Notes under the pieces: model-generated
Told to the model about the DNA's origin: nothing
Database searches by the model: none
Seen by the model: the letters and a program-made list of their open reading frames with translations, nothing else
Shown here: one piece after another, positions 52,090 through 60,937 of the stretch
Layout: each line of letters begins with the position of its first letter
Position numbering within the stretch: position 1 is the first letter of the stretch
Assembly (NCBI RefSeq): GCF_965213555.1
Contig: NZ_OZ243890.1
Coordinates: 3,472,001 to 3,536,000, forward strand
Reading direction: 5' to 3'
DNA length: 64,000 bases
From: Acuticoccus sp965213555
GTDB lineage: Bacteria; Pseudomonadota; Alphaproteobacteria; Rhizobiales; Amorphaceae
Translations under genes and position numbers: made by a program

Positions 52090-52974
52090 ATGGATCCGAC
52101 CGTCGACGCGTTCCTCGAGATGCTGGCCGTGGAGCAGGACGCCTCGCCCCACACCCTCGACGCCTACCGGCGCGACCTCGAGGCGTTCAGCGTGCTGTGC
52201 CAGGGACGAGGGGTCGTGCCCCGCGACGCGCAGGCGGACGACGTCGCTGCCTTCCTGTCGCGCCTCAGCGAGGCCGGTGCCGCATCTGCGACGCGCAGCC
52301 GCCGCCTGTCGGCCGTGCGGGGCTACCTGCGCTTCCTCTACGCGGAGGGGCTGCGCGGGGACGAGCCGAGCAGTGCGGTGGAGGGTCCCAAGAAGTCCCG
52401 GCCGCTGCCGAAGGTCCTTTCGGTGGCGGACGTGACGCGGCTTCTCACCGTCGCGGAGGAGGAGGCCGCTCGGGGTGCCCGCGGCGCGGCGCGGCGCTCG
52501 GCGCTCGTCGAGCTCACGTATTCCTCTGGCCTCAGGGTGAGCGAGCTCGTCGCGCTTCCCGACGCTGCGCTGGCGCGGGACCGCGAAGCGATCCTCGTGC
52601 GTGGCAAGGGAGGGCGCGAGCGCCTCGTCCCCGTCACACGGCACGCTGCAGCTGCAGTCGCACGCTGGCGGGCGGAGCGCGGAGCCTCGGCGCATCATCT
52701 GTTTCCAGCGCGATCGGCGACGGGGCACCTCACGCGGCAGGCGTTCGCCCGCGAGCTGAAGGTCCTTGCCGCCGCCGCAGGCCTTCGCGCGAGGGACGTG
52801 TCGCCCCACGTCCTGCGGCACGCCTTCGCCACCCACCTCGTGGCGCGGGGGGCGGACCTGCGCGTGGTGCAGACGCTGCTCGGCCACATGGACATCGCGA
52901 CGACCGAGATCTACACCCACGTCGGCGCCGAACACCTCGCCGCCGTCCTCGCCGATTGCCACCCGCTCGCCTGA
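52090..52974 (+). CDS. xerD: Site-specific tyrosine recombinase XerD
   Basis: 294 residues. An N-terminal SAM-like DNA-binding domain (FLEMLAVEQDASPHTLDAYRR) is followed by the catalytic domain: Arg in SGLRVSELV, Lys in VRGKGGRERLVP, HVLRHAFATHL, LLGHMDI and the nucleophile Tyr in YTHV. It resolves chromosome dimers at dif with XerC. The xerD-accA order on the strand opposite to aroKB is typical of this group of bacteria. Confidence 0.96.
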   Translation: MDPTVDAFLEMLAVEQDASPHTLDAYRRDLEAFSVLCQGRGVVPRDAQADDVAAFLSRLSEAGAASATRSRRLSAVRGYLRFLYAEGLRGDEPSSAVEGPKKSRPLPKVLSVADVTRLLTVAEEEAARGARGAARRSALVELTYSSGLRVSELVALPDAALARDREAILVRGKGGRERLVPVTRHAAAAVARWRAERGASAHHLFPARSATGHLTRQAFARELKVLAAAAGLRARDVSPHVLRHAFATHLVARGADLRVVQTLLGHMDIATTEIYTHVGAEHLAAVLADCHPLA

Positions 52975-53037
52975 GGGCGCCTTGACAGCGTTCGGCGCCA
53001 ACTTAAGGCTCCGCGCTCACCCGCGAGCTGCGAGGCC

Positions 53038-53994
53038 ATGCGAACCTTCCTCGACTTCGAGAAGCCCGTCGCTGACGTGTTCGGCAAGATCCAGGAGCTG
53101 CGCTCGCTCGACGGGTCGGCCGCGGTAGATGCGTCGGACGAGATTCAGAAGCTCGAGGACAAGGCCGAGCGCGCGCTCGCGGAGATCTACGCCAAGCTGA
53201 CGCCGTGGCAGAAGACGGAGGTCGCCCGCCACCCGGACCGTCCGCACACCTCGCACTACATCGCCGAGCTTCTGGAGGACTTCACCCCCCTCGCGGGCGA
53301 CCGCGCGTACGGTGAGGACGCCGCGATCCTCGCCGGCGTCGGCCGCCTCGCCGGCCGGTCCGTGGCGCTCCTCGGCCACGAGCGCGGCGCCGACACCGAG
53401 AGCCGCATCAAGCACAACTTCGGCATGGCTCGGCCCGAAGGGTACCGCAAGGCGAGGCGCATCATGGAGCTCGCCGAGCGCTTCCGGCTGCCGGTGGTGA
53501 CGCTCATCGACACCGCCGGTGCCTACCCCGGCATCGGCGCGGAGGAGCGCGGGCAGGCCGAGGCCATCGCGCGCTCCACCGAGGCGGCGCTGTGCCTCAC
53601 CGTGCCGTCCGTGGCGGTGGTGATCGGGGAGGGCGGCTCCGGCGGAGCGCTGGCGCTCGCCGCGTCGAGCCACGTCGTGATGCTGGAGCACGCGATCTAC
53701 TCGGTGATCTCGCCGGAGGGCGCCGCGTCGATCCTGTGGCGCGACTCGGCGCGCGCCCAGGAGGCGGCGGCGAACATGCGCATCACCGCCCAGGACCTCC
53801 TGCGCCTCGGGGTCATCGACGCCGTGGTGGCCGAGCCGCTCGGCGGCGCCCACCGCGACCCGGTCCGCTCTATGGCCGACACCGGCGCTGCCATCGTGGC
53901 CGCGCTCGACGCCCTCGCTCCCGTCGACGGGACGACGCTGAAGGCCCAGCGCATGGAGCGCTTCCTCGCCATCGGCCGTCACCTTGACGGTTGA
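53038..53994 (+). CDS. accA: Acetyl-CoA carboxylase carboxyltransferase subunit alpha
   Basis: 318 residues, the usual AccA length. LDFEKPVADVFGKIQELR begins the family. FGMARPEGYRKARRIMELA, TLIDTAGAYPGIGAEERGQ and IGEGGSGGALALA are the carboxyltransferase core. It works with AccD to carboxylate acetyl-CoA for fatty-acid synthesis and is separate from the single-chain carboxylase at 36.4-39.7 kb. Confidence 0.97.
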   Translation: MRTFLDFEKPVADVFGKIQELRSLDGSAAVDASDEIQKLEDKAERALAEIYAKLTPWQKTEVARHPDRPHTSHYIAELLEDFTPLAGDRAYGEDAAILAGVGRLAGRSVALLGHERGADTESRIKHNFGMARPEGYRKARRIMELAERFRLPVVTLIDTAGAYPGIGAEERGQAEAIARSTEAALCLTVPSVAVVIGEGGSGGALALAASSHVVMLEHAIYSVISPEGAASILWRDSARAQEAAANMRITAQDLLRLGVIDAVVAEPLGGAHRDPVRSMADTGAAIVAALDALAPVDGTTLKAQRMERFLAIGRHLDG

Positions 53995-54139
53995 GGCGGC
54001 GTTGCAGCGAGGTAACGGTGGGCCGGATCGCGCGAGGACAGCCTCGAGCAAGCCCGTTGGGGGTTTGTCAACGCGATGGCCGCACGATAGAGCGAGTGGC
54101 GGGCGACGCGTCCCTGTCGCCAGCGACGCGGGACAACGC

Positions 54140-55417
54140 ATGACGCATCACACCGTCCGCACCGCGCCGGCCAGGCGTTCGGTCGGGACCCGGCTCCGCT
54201 GCCTCGGGGCAGCGCTCCTCGCGGCGACCGCGCTCGCGGGGTGTCAGGTGAGCGACCTCTCGAATGCCGCGCACATGGCGCCGGTGCCCTCGGCGCTGGA
54301 GCGCCGCATCGAGCGCATGGACATGAGGGTGTCCTCGCCCATCCTCCTGCGGATCTTCAAGGAGGAGTCCCAGCTCGAGGTCTGGAAGGAGGATCGCGAC
54401 GGACAGTTCCAACGCCTCAAGACCTACGAGATCTGCGCCTGGTCCGGCAAGCTCGGCCCCAAGCTGAAGGAGGGCGACCGCCAGGCGCCGGAGGGCTTCT
54501 ACCGGGTGGGCCCTGCTCAGATGCACCCGAAGTCCTCCTACCACCTGGCGTTCAACCTCGGCTTCCCGAACACCTTCGACCGCAGCCACGGTCGGACCGG
54601 ATCGCACCTCATGGTGCACGGGGATTGCTCGTCCCGGGGCTGCTACGCCATGGACGATCAGAACATCGAGGAGATCTACGCGCTAGCGCGCGAGGCGTTC
54701 GCCGGCGGGCAGCGGTCCTTCCAGGTCCAGGCGTTCCCGTTCCGCATGACGCCGGAGAACCTCGCGCGCCATGCCGAGAGCGAGCACCTGGCGTTCTGGG
54801 AGATGCTGAAGGAAGGGGCCGACCACTTCGAAGTGACCAAGCGCGTGCCGAGCGTCGAGGTCTGCGACCGGCGCTACGTGTTCAACGCCAGCGCCGAGGG
54901 TGGGCGCTTCCTCCCCAGCGAGGCTTGCCCGAGCTACACGGTGGACCCGCAGGTGGAGGCGCTCGTCGCCGCCAAGCGGGAGGCGGACCTTGCGGAGCAG
55001 GCCACGGTCGTCGCCAAGCTGTCCCTGCACGAGGCGCGCGAGGTGCGTTGGCAGGAGCGCGAGGCGGCCATCGCGTCCTTCCTCGACCGCGCCCGTGCCG
55101 AGGCGGAGGAGGGGCGAGCCGAAGCGACGAGCCCTGCATCGGTGCCCACGCCGATCACGTCCACGCCGGTGCCCACGCAACCGGCCCCAGCCCCCGCGGA
55201 TGCTCCCGTCGCCTCCCTCGCCGGCGTCGCCACGCCAAGCGGAGCTCAGGAGGGCGCCGCGCAGGAGACCGTGGCGGAGGCACCCGAGCCGCCCGTCGCC
55301 TCCACCGCAGAACCGCCCTCCGCGCTCGGCTTCGCGCCGGAGGACGACGGGTTCCTCGCCTCGGTGGCGAAGAAGAGCCGCGGCCTCTTCCGCCGCGCCG
55401 GCGATCTGTTGGAGTGA
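54140..55417 (+). CDS. L,D-transpeptidase lipoprotein (YkuD domain, murein modification)
   Basis: 425 residues from the ATG at 54140. A signal peptide ends in a lipobox (TALAGC), so it is probably a periplasm-facing lipoprotein. The catalytic YkuD motif is HLMVHGDCSSRGCYAMDD, with the histidine and nucleophilic cysteine. The domain covers about residues 80-240. The C-terminal 100 residues are low-complexity (Ala, Pro, Thr), a likely wall-spanning or disordered linker. It may crosslink peptidoglycan or attach proteins to it. Confidence 0.92.
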   Translation: MTHHTVRTAPARRSVGTRLRCLGAALLAATALAGCQVSDLSNAAHMAPVPSALERRIERMDMRVSSPILLRIFKEESQLEVWKEDRDGQFQRLKTYEICAWSGKLGPKLKEGDRQAPEGFYRVGPAQMHPKSSYHLAFNLGFPNTFDRSHGRTGSHLMVHGDCSSRGCYAMDDQNIEEIYALAREAFAGGQRSFQVQAFPFRMTPENLARHAESEHLAFWEMLKEGADHFEVTKRVPSVEVCDRRYVFNASAEGGRFLPSEACPSYTVDPQVEALVAAKREADLAEQATVVAKLSLHEAREVRWQEREAAIASFLDRARAEAEEGRAEATSPASVPTPITSTPVPTQPAPAPADAPVASLAGVATPSGAQEGAAQETVAEAPEPPVASTAEPPSALGFAPEDDGFLASVAKKSRGLFRRAGDLLE

Positions 55418-55441
55418 GCGGTCGAGCGTGTGGTGCGGTCG

Positions 55442-55518
55442 GGGCGCTTTAGCTCGTTGATTCCCAGCGGTCGTCTTGGGGGTGGGGGTTCCGCTTGAAT
55501 CCCCAGACCGCTCTACCC
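55442..55518 (-). repeat. Intergenic palindromic repeat, copy 2
   Basis: Read on the minus strand it runs tagagcggtctgggg, then gcggaacccccac, then gaccgc, then aatcaacgagctaaagc, matching copy 1 at 43345-43413 in order and spacing with scattered substitutions. It has self-complementary arms (agcggtc...gaccgct). It lies just after the L,D-transpeptidase stop. Two divergent copies within 12 kb suggest a dispersed family in this genome. Confidence 0.6.
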
Positions 55519-55597
55519 CCTGAGGATCGCGCCCGTCGCGACGGTCCGGCGAACCGCCTCATCGGCTCGATCGGTTCGCTCAGTTGCGGCGACGCGA

Positions 55598-55732
55598 GCG
55601 CGGGCGGCGGGCCGCCCCTTGGACGGGCGGGCGGCGGGCCGCCCCTTGGACGGGCGGGCGGCGGGCCGCCCCTTGGACGGGCGGGCGGCGGGCCGCCCCT
55701 TGGACGGGCGGACGGCGGGCCGCCCCTTGGAC
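55598..55732. repeat. 27-bp tandem repeat, five copies
   Basis: The unit ggcggcgggccgccccttgg (20 of its 27 bases) recurs with an exact 27-base period; the ttggac landmark ends at 55624, 55651, 55678, 55705 and 55732. Copies 2 to 4 are identical, while the first and last have single changes at their left end. Each unit holds a 7-bp inverted repeat, GGGCGGC-GG-GCCGCCC. 27 is a multiple of 3, so the array reads through in several frames as a nine-residue repeat, but no ribosome site or family supports a gene. It looks like a VNTR-type minisatellite. Confidence 0.85.
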
Positions 55733-55787
55733 GGAAAGTCGCCGGCCCGGCCGCGGCTCGACGAACCTCGCGCCGCGACCAGCCCCG

Positions 55788-56693
55788 TCAGACGCGCTGC
55801 CGCGGGGCCGTGCGCAGGTGCCCGCTCGTCACGCCGTCGGGAAGCGTCGCGATGTCGTCGGCCACCTCGAGCAGGGCCTTCACATCGATGCCGGTGTCCA
55901 CGCCGCCCTGGGCGAAGGCGAAGTTGAGGTCCTCGGTCGCCGTGTTGCCCGTGGCGCCGGGCGCGAAGGGACAGCCTCCGAGCCCGGCCGCCGCGCCCTC
56001 GATGACGCGCACGCCCGCCTCGTAGGCGAACAGCGCGTTGGCACCCCCATGCCGAACGTGTCGTGCCCGTGGAAGGCCCACCCGACCCCAGGCGAGGCCT
56101 CCTTCACCGTCTCGAAGCGACGGCGGACGGTGTAGGGGTCCACCCGTCCCGTGGTGTCACAGAGCGCGACCTCCACATCGAGCCCCACCGTGCGCCGCTG
56201 CGCCTCCGCAAGGACCGGCAGCAGCCGTTCGAGCGGCACGCTGCCGTCGAACAGGCAGTCGAAGCTGGTCGCAAGGTCGACGCGCAGCCGGGCGGAAGGC
56301 TCGCCGCGCAGCGTGTCGGCGACCGCCGAGAGCTGATCGAGCGACTGGGCCACGGTCTGGCGGACGTTGTTGAGGTTGTGCGCCTCCGACACCGACAGCA
56401 CGAACACGATGTCCGTGTACCCGTGACAGAGCGCGAGCTCCGCACCGCGGGCGTTCGGCACGAGCACCGCGAGGCGGACCTCCGGCGTCCCGGGCAAAGT
56501 GCGCGGCGATCTCGCTCATGTCGCCCATCTGCGGGATCGCCTTCGGCGAGACGAAGGAGCCGAGCTCCATCCGCCGGACGCCGGCGCGGATGAGGCCTTC
56601 GATGATCGCGATCTTGCGGTCCGTAGGAAGCGGCTCGCGGATGGATTGGAAGCCGTTCCGCGGTGCGACCTCGACGATGTCGACGGACGTCAT
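55788..56693 (-). pseudogene. Hydroxymethylglutaryl-CoA lyase gene interrupted by two compensating indels
   Basis: The N-terminus VDIVEVAPRNGFQSI...RMELGSFVSPKAIPQM is HMG-CoA lyase-like. At about 56496 one extra T (CACTTTGCC where CACTTGCCC is expected) shifts the frame to PEVRLAVLVPNARGAELAL...GHDTFGMG. Near 56044 one G is missing from GGGGGTG(G)CC, which restores the first frame for NALFAYEAGVRVIEG and AAGLGGCPFAPGATGN. Undisturbed, the protein would be about 301 residues, the normal size. As written, translation stops after 178 residues. It is either a fresh pseudogene or two homopolymer sequencing errors. HMG-CoA lyase cleaves HMG-CoA to acetoacetate and acetyl-CoA in leucine breakdown. 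Confidence 0.85.
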
Positions 56694-56812
56694 GCCACCC
56701 TCCCTGCACCTGAGCCGGCGAGGCGGACGACGTCGCGGTGGCGCGCTCGCGTCCGGCGCACGTCTCGGCCGCGTGGGAGGACGAGCCGTGCCCTGCGATG
56801 GTTGCGAAGTCC

Positions 56813-57205
56813 TCAGGGTCGCGGATGCGACGAATAACTGGGTTGTGGCTGGTGCCGAATGTCCGTTTCCGGCCTACGCTTCGTCATCGCAACGACGGCG
56901 ACTTCCGCCAGCCCGACCAGCAGGTGCGGCCACCAGATCCGGTCTGCGAAGTTGAACAGCCACGGCGATGCGGCGAGCAGGATACCGGTCAATAGGTCGA
57001 CGGCGAGGTGGGCTTTTAGCGGGACCACCTTCGCGACGCTGAGTTCATACCGCGTGAGCAGACTCATCACGATGATCGAACCACCGATCAACTGCGGCAG
57101 CCATTGTTCGATCCCGCCTGTTGCGAAGCCGAAGAGGTAAGGCGCTACGATCAGCAAGGCTCCGGTGAGGTAGTCGATGATTCCATGAATTCGAGTGTTG
57201 ATCAT
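56813..57205 (-). CDS. SPW-repeat membrane protein
   Basis: 130 residues with four membrane helices in two similar halves: HGIIDYLTGALLIVAPYLFGF and, later, HLAVDLLTGILLAASPWLFNF. These are the two SPW-type repeats, each with a (A/S)P-(Y/W)-L core. Function of the family is unknown; members are often near stress genes. It diverges from the manganese catalase gene across a 529-base spacer. Confidence 0.88.
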   Translation of the reverse strand: MINTRIHGIIDYLTGALLIVAPYLFGFATGGIEQWLPQLIGGSIIVMSLLTRYELSVAKVVPLKAHLAVDLLTGILLAASPWLFNFADRIWWPHLLVGLAEVAVVAMTKRRPETDIRHQPQPSYSSHPRP

Positions 57206-57734
57206 TGCACTTCTCCTGCGGGTCAGTCGGAGAAGGTCTCAACGTCGGCAGTTTCTCGCGTGCACCAGTCCCGCGCGCAGCGGCATGCGCGGCCTCGCTG
57301 CGACACTTCTACTTACTTACGGCACCCATTAGGCCAGAAGGAGGCCACTTCCATGCTTAGATCGGGGCAAAGAAGCTCCCGCTTCATGCCAGTCAGCACG
57401 ACGCTAAAGTCGGCGAAGAAGCTCGCCGTTCTCGTCAGGCTTGATGATTCTGACGTTGGTCCCCGCTGAAACCGCCCGGCAGTCCGATTGTTCCGGTCGC
57501 ACAGCCTACTTCGGTTCGTCCTTATGTCGCAGCGCTCGCCTTCTGATGCCAAGTGGTCCTCGCAAGGTCGGTCGCCTCCCCCCACCGATGCCTGGGGACG
57601 GCTTTCGTGCCGGCCATTGGCTCGCGTCTGGCAAGGCCTCGGTTTTTGATTGCGCTTCCGGGCAAGCCGGTGCTCAAGCGTCGGAGGGGACGTCCGCCAC
57701 CACGGCGCACGCCCGAGGACAGGAGACACGAGCC
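57206..57734. other. 529-base spacer of lower GC content
   Basis: The composition is visibly less GC-rich than the surroundings, with many TT, AA and TAC steps. No known gene is seen. A short frame with an ideal ribosome site is listed separately. The stretch may be residual foreign DNA and should contain the promoters for the SPW protein and the manganese catalase. Confidence 0.5.
57353..57469 (+). CDS. Possible 38-residue small protein
   Basis: ATG at 57353 is preceded by a full AAGGAGG (57338-57344) at 8 bases, the best Shine-Dalgarno match in the area. The product would be basic and serine-rich (MLRSGQRSSRFMPVSTT then LKSAKKLAVLVRLDDSDVG). No family is recognised and an open frame on the opposite strand covers the same DNA, so coding status is uncertain. 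Confidence 0.3.
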   Translation: MLRSGQRSSRFMPVSTTLKSAKKLAVLVRLDDSDVGPR

Positions 57735-58643
57735 ATGTTCATGCGCATCGACCGGCTGCAGGTGGAGATGCCTGTCCCGAAGGACCCGGACCCCGCAGCC
57801 GCGGCCGCCGTGCAGGAGCTCATGGGCGGCCGCTTCGGCGAGATGTCCACGCTCATGAACTACATGTTCCAGTCCATGAACTTCCGCAACAAGGAGAAGC
57901 TCAGGCCGTTCTACGCGCTGATCTCCAACATCTGCACCGAGGAGCTCGGCCACGTGGAGCTCATCGCCGCCACCGTGAACGGTTGCCTCAACGGACAGGA
58001 ATCGAAGGGCGACATGACGAGCGGCGACGCCGGCTTCGCTCACATGAAGGAGGCGGGGCTGCTCGGCCAGTTCATCAACTTCGGCAACCAGGCTATGCCG
58101 ACGGACTCCCGCGGCGAGGGCTGGAACGGCTCCTACGTGTTCAACTCCGGCAACCTCGTGCTCGACCTGTTGCACAACTTCTTCCTGGAAAACGGCGCGC
58201 GCACGGCCAAGCTGCGCGTCTACCAGATGACCGACAACCCGGCGGCCCGGCGCATGCTCGGCTACCTGTTCACCCGCGGCGGCGTGCACGCCCACGCCTA
58301 CGCGCTGGCGCTTGAGAAGCTGACCGGCGTCGAGATGAAGAAGATGCTGCCCATCCCGGCCGTGGAAGACATCGTGCTGCCGGAATCAAAGCCCTTCATG
58401 GAGGAGGGGTGGCACCGCCGGCTGTACCGCTTCTCGCCGAACGACTACACCGACATCGGCCATCTCTGGAACGGGCAGCACTTCGACGGCTCCGGCCCGC
58501 TCGAGGTGGTCGACGGCCCGCCGCAGGGCGGCGACATGAACGACTACGAGGGCATCTCCGAGGCGTTCGTCCCCGAGTACCAGCCGCAGGAGATCTTCGA
58601 GATGGCGCAGAAGCTCTACCAGAAGGCCGGCGGGACGCTGTAG
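57735..58643 (+). CDS. Manganese catalase
   Basis: 302 residues. It is a ferritin-like four-helix bundle with di-manganese ligands in MNYMFQSMNF, ICTEELGHVELIA and GGVHAHAYALALEKL. The C-terminal lid carries the typical DxxGxLWNGxH-like segment (DIGHLWNGQHFDG). It disproportionates hydrogen peroxide in the cytoplasm without heme. An aggaga site lies about 9 bases before the ATG. The family has patchy distribution, consistent with acquisition together with the low-GC spacer. Confidence 0.95.
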   Translation: MFMRIDRLQVEMPVPKDPDPAAAAAVQELMGGRFGEMSTLMNYMFQSMNFRNKEKLRPFYALISNICTEELGHVELIAATVNGCLNGQESKGDMTSGDAGFAHMKEAGLLGQFINFGNQAMPTDSRGEGWNGSYVFNSGNLVLDLLHNFFLENGARTAKLRVYQMTDNPAARRMLGYLFTRGGVHAHAYALALEKLTGVEMKKMLPIPAVEDIVLPESKPFMEEGWHRRLYRFSPNDYTDIGHLWNGQHFDGSGPLEVVDGPPQGGDMNDYEGISEAFVPEYQPQEIFEMAQKLYQKAGGTL

Positions 58644-58809
58644 GCGGAGCCGGACGAGCCAGCGCAGCTGCAGCCTGACAGGAGCCGGGCTGCGGACGGA
58701 CGCGTTAGGGCCCTCGGGGTCTCGCCCTCCGATCGGAAGGTCAACGTCCACGCCCCGAAGCGGCCTCGCGGACCTATGCCGGCAACCGAAAGGCGATGCT
58801 GTCGACCCC

Positions 58810-59058
58810 ATGGTGCATCGCCAACGGGCCGCCGTTCCGCGGGGTCAGCGTGGATCTTGGGACGGCTACATGGCTGCCGGCGGGCGGGTGATCTACGTCT
58901 ACAGCTCCGACCCAGTTCCGTACTGCGACCGCGTCGCGGCGGCTCTAAAGGACAACCCGCTCGTCGCCGACCACGTGCGTGCGGGCTGGACCACGAAGGG
59001 CGACGAGTGCTCGGCAACGAGGGTGGGGCTTCGCGGCGAACTGTGGCGTCGCAGCTGA
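58810..59058 (+). CDS. Possible small hypothetical protein
   Basis: Up to 82 residues; a shorter version begins at the ATG at 58870. The C-terminal part (VIYVYSSDPVPYCDRVAAAL then NPLVADHVRAGW) has a natural amino-acid mix with strand-helix rhythm, unlike shadow frames. No clear ribosome site and no recognised family. It ends 5 bases before the convergent mgtE stop. Confidence 0.3.
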   Translation: MVHRQRAAVPRGQRGSWDGYMAAGGRVIYVYSSDPVPYCDRVAAALKDNPLVADHVRAGWTTKGDECSATRVGLRGELWRRS

Positions 59059-59063
59059 TGGCC

Positions 59064-60431
59064 TCACAGGAGGCCGAACCACCACCCGGCCAGCGCGAGG
59101 AAGGCGAAGAAGCCGATGACGTCGGTCAGCGTCGTGAGGAACACGGAGGAGGCGACGGCCGGGTCGGCCCCGAGCCGGTCGAGGAGCATCGGCAGCGTCG
59201 CGCCGAACAGCCCGGCGCACACGATGTTGACGACGATCGCCGTGGCGATCACGCCGCCGAGCTCGAGGTTGGCGAACCAAACTCCCGCGACGATCCCCAC
59301 GGCGATGGCGACCGCCGTCCCGTTGATGAGTGCGACCGCGAGCTCGCGGACCGTGACGCGCACCGCGTTGCGCCGGTTGATCTCACGCTGGGAGATGGCG
59401 CGCACCGTCACCGTCATCGCCTGGATCCCGGCGTTCCCGCCTAGCGCGGTGACCACCGGCATCAGGATCGCGAGCGCCACCATGGCCTCGATGGTGCCGT
59501 CGAACACGGCGATGACGCCCGAGGCCAGGAACGCCGTCGCCATGTTGATCATCAGCCACGGGATGCGCGAGCGTGCCACGTAGAGCGGTCCGTCCGACAG
59601 CTCCGCGTCGCCGGCCCCGGCGAGGGCGCGAATGTCCTCCTCCGCCTCCGACTGGATGACGTCGACGATGTCGTCGATGGTGAGGATGCCCACCAGGCGA
59701 TCGCCCTCGTCCACCACGGCCGCGGACAGGAGGTCGTAGCGCTGGAACACCCGCGCGGCCTCCTCCTGGTCCTCCTGCGCGGCGATGGTGCGCGGCTCCC
59801 CGTTCATGATCTCGGTGATCTTGACCGGTCGCTGCGCACGCAGGAGGCGGTCGAGGGGGACCGTGCCGAGGAGGCGGAAGGCGGCGTCAACCACGAAGAT
59901 CTCGGTGAACTCGTCGGGGAGGCCGTCCTCCTCGCGCAGGGTGTCGATGACCTGGCCGACGGTCCAGAACGGCGGCATCGCCACGAAGTCGGTCTGCATG
60001 CGCCGCCCGGCCGACTCCTCCGGGAAGTCGAGGCTGCGCTTCAGCCGGTGCCGCATGGCGAAGGGGAGCTGCGCGAGGATCGCCTCGGACTGGTCGTCCG
60101 GCAGGTCCTCCAGGATGTAGACCGCGTCGTCCGATTCGAGCCCGGCAAGGCCGTCGGCGACGGTCTGCGGGGCAAGCTCGGACAGGATCTGGACGCGTAC
60201 CGGCTCGTCGAGCTCGGTCAGGGCCGTGAAGTCGAACGCCTCCCCCAAGAGCTGGACGAACCGCACGCGCTCCTCGGGCTCGAGCCGCGCGAGGAGCTCG
60301 GCGACGTCCGCCTCGTGCAGCGGCTCGACGAGCGCCGCCAGTGCGGCCACCTCGCTGGCGGCGACGTAGGCCCGCGCCGCCTCCTGCAGCGTCTCGTCGA
60401 TGATGGTGTCGTCGCGCTCGGCTTCTGCCAT
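59064..60431 (-). CDS. mgtE: Magnesium transporter MgtE
   Basis: 455 residues from the ATG at 60431. The cytosolic MgtE N domain (superhelical repeats such as LHEADVAELLARLEPEERV) is followed by a CBS pair with VVDEGDRLVGILTIDDIVDV. A five-helix channel domain contains PVVTALGGNAGIQAMTVTVRA, the conserved pore region. It is a Mg2+-gated magnesium channel of the inner membrane. Length and domain order are normal. Confidence 0.96.
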   Translation of the reverse strand: MAEAERDDTIIDETLQEAARAYVAASEVAALAALVEPLHEADVAELLARLEPEERVRFVQLLGEAFDFTALTELDEPVRVQILSELAPQTVADGLAGLESDDAVYILEDLPDDQSEAILAQLPFAMRHRLKRSLDFPEESAGRRMQTDFVAMPPFWTVGQVIDTLREEDGLPDEFTEIFVVDAAFRLLGTVPLDRLLRAQRPVKITEIMNGEPRTIAAQEDQEEAARVFQRYDLLSAAVVDEGDRLVGILTIDDIVDVIQSEAEEDIRALAGAGDAELSDGPLYVARSRIPWLMINMATAFLASGVIAVFDGTIEAMVALAILMPVVTALGGNAGIQAMTVTVRAISQREINRRNAVRVTVRELAVALINGTAVAIAVGIVAGVWFANLELGGVIATAIVVNIVCAGLFGATLPMLLDRLGADPAVASSVFLTTLTDVIGFFAFLALAGWWFGLL

Positions 60432-60840
60432 CCGCACCCCTTGAGCGATGCGGCCGGACGAGGCGGGTGGCGCAACGGTCCTCGACCGTCCGCCCGCGCG
60501 AGCGCGTTGCGATGGGTTCGCCGACCGTGCCGCGATGCCGTCGCCGCCGCTTCTGATACGCGTAGGGCGGACGCCAAGGCAAGCGGCGCTAAGGCCGCGC
60601 CGAACGCGACACGTCCAGGGCGATGCTCGGCAACCGCCGCATCGCCACCAGACCGCAGGCCCGGTTGGCCGCCTCGTTGCTCGGCAGTTCAGCGTGGGTG
60701 TCGGCGGACCTGGAGCAGCAGCGGGGTCGTCCCCGCGCGGCGGGCGGCGGTGCTCGACAGACCGGTCACGAAGGAAGCAGTTGCGCAACGCACTGGCGCC
60801 GCGTCGGAGGACCCCAACAGACGCAGCGCAGAAGGGAAGA
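60432..60840. other. 409-base region without a recognisable gene
   Basis: Between the mgtE start and the tRNA-Leu 3' end. Frames are open in several phases, as expected at this GC content, but none resembles a protein family or has a ribosome site. No repeat is seen. Confidence 0.5.
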
Positions 60841-60925
60841 TGGTGCGGTCGAGAAGACTCGAACTTCCACGGGTTGCCCCACAGCGACCTCAACGCTGCG
60901 CGTCTACCAATTCCGCCACGACCGC
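60841..60925 (-). tRNA. tRNA-Leu (GAG)
   Basis: 85 nt with encoded CCA. The acceptor stem gcggtcg/cgaccgc is perfect. The anticodon stem cagcg/cgctg encloses ttgaggt with anticodon GAG. A long variable arm (tggggcaacccgt) and T-arm gttcgagtc mark a class II leucine tRNA. Confidence 0.96.
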
Positions 60926-60937
60926 ATCGGAAGCCGC

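Noticed and set aside
53995..54139. Possible intrinsic terminator after accA
   Set aside because: No stable hairpin followed by a T-tract can be found; the same holds for most gene ends here, so no terminators are called.
55598..55732. Possible CRISPR array
   Set aside because: The units are contiguous 27-base tandem copies with no spacers, and no cas gene is in the window.
55495..56025. Open frame translating the 27-bp repeat as GGGPPLGRA repeats
   Set aside because: No ribosome site, no family similarity, and other frames through the array are open too because the period is a multiple of three. It also runs antisense into the HMG-CoA lyase gene.
57313..57729. Minus-strand 138-codon frame in the low-GC spacer
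   Set aside because: No recognisable family and no ribosome site; it overlaps the likely promoter of the manganese catalase. Kept only as part of the general low-GC finding.
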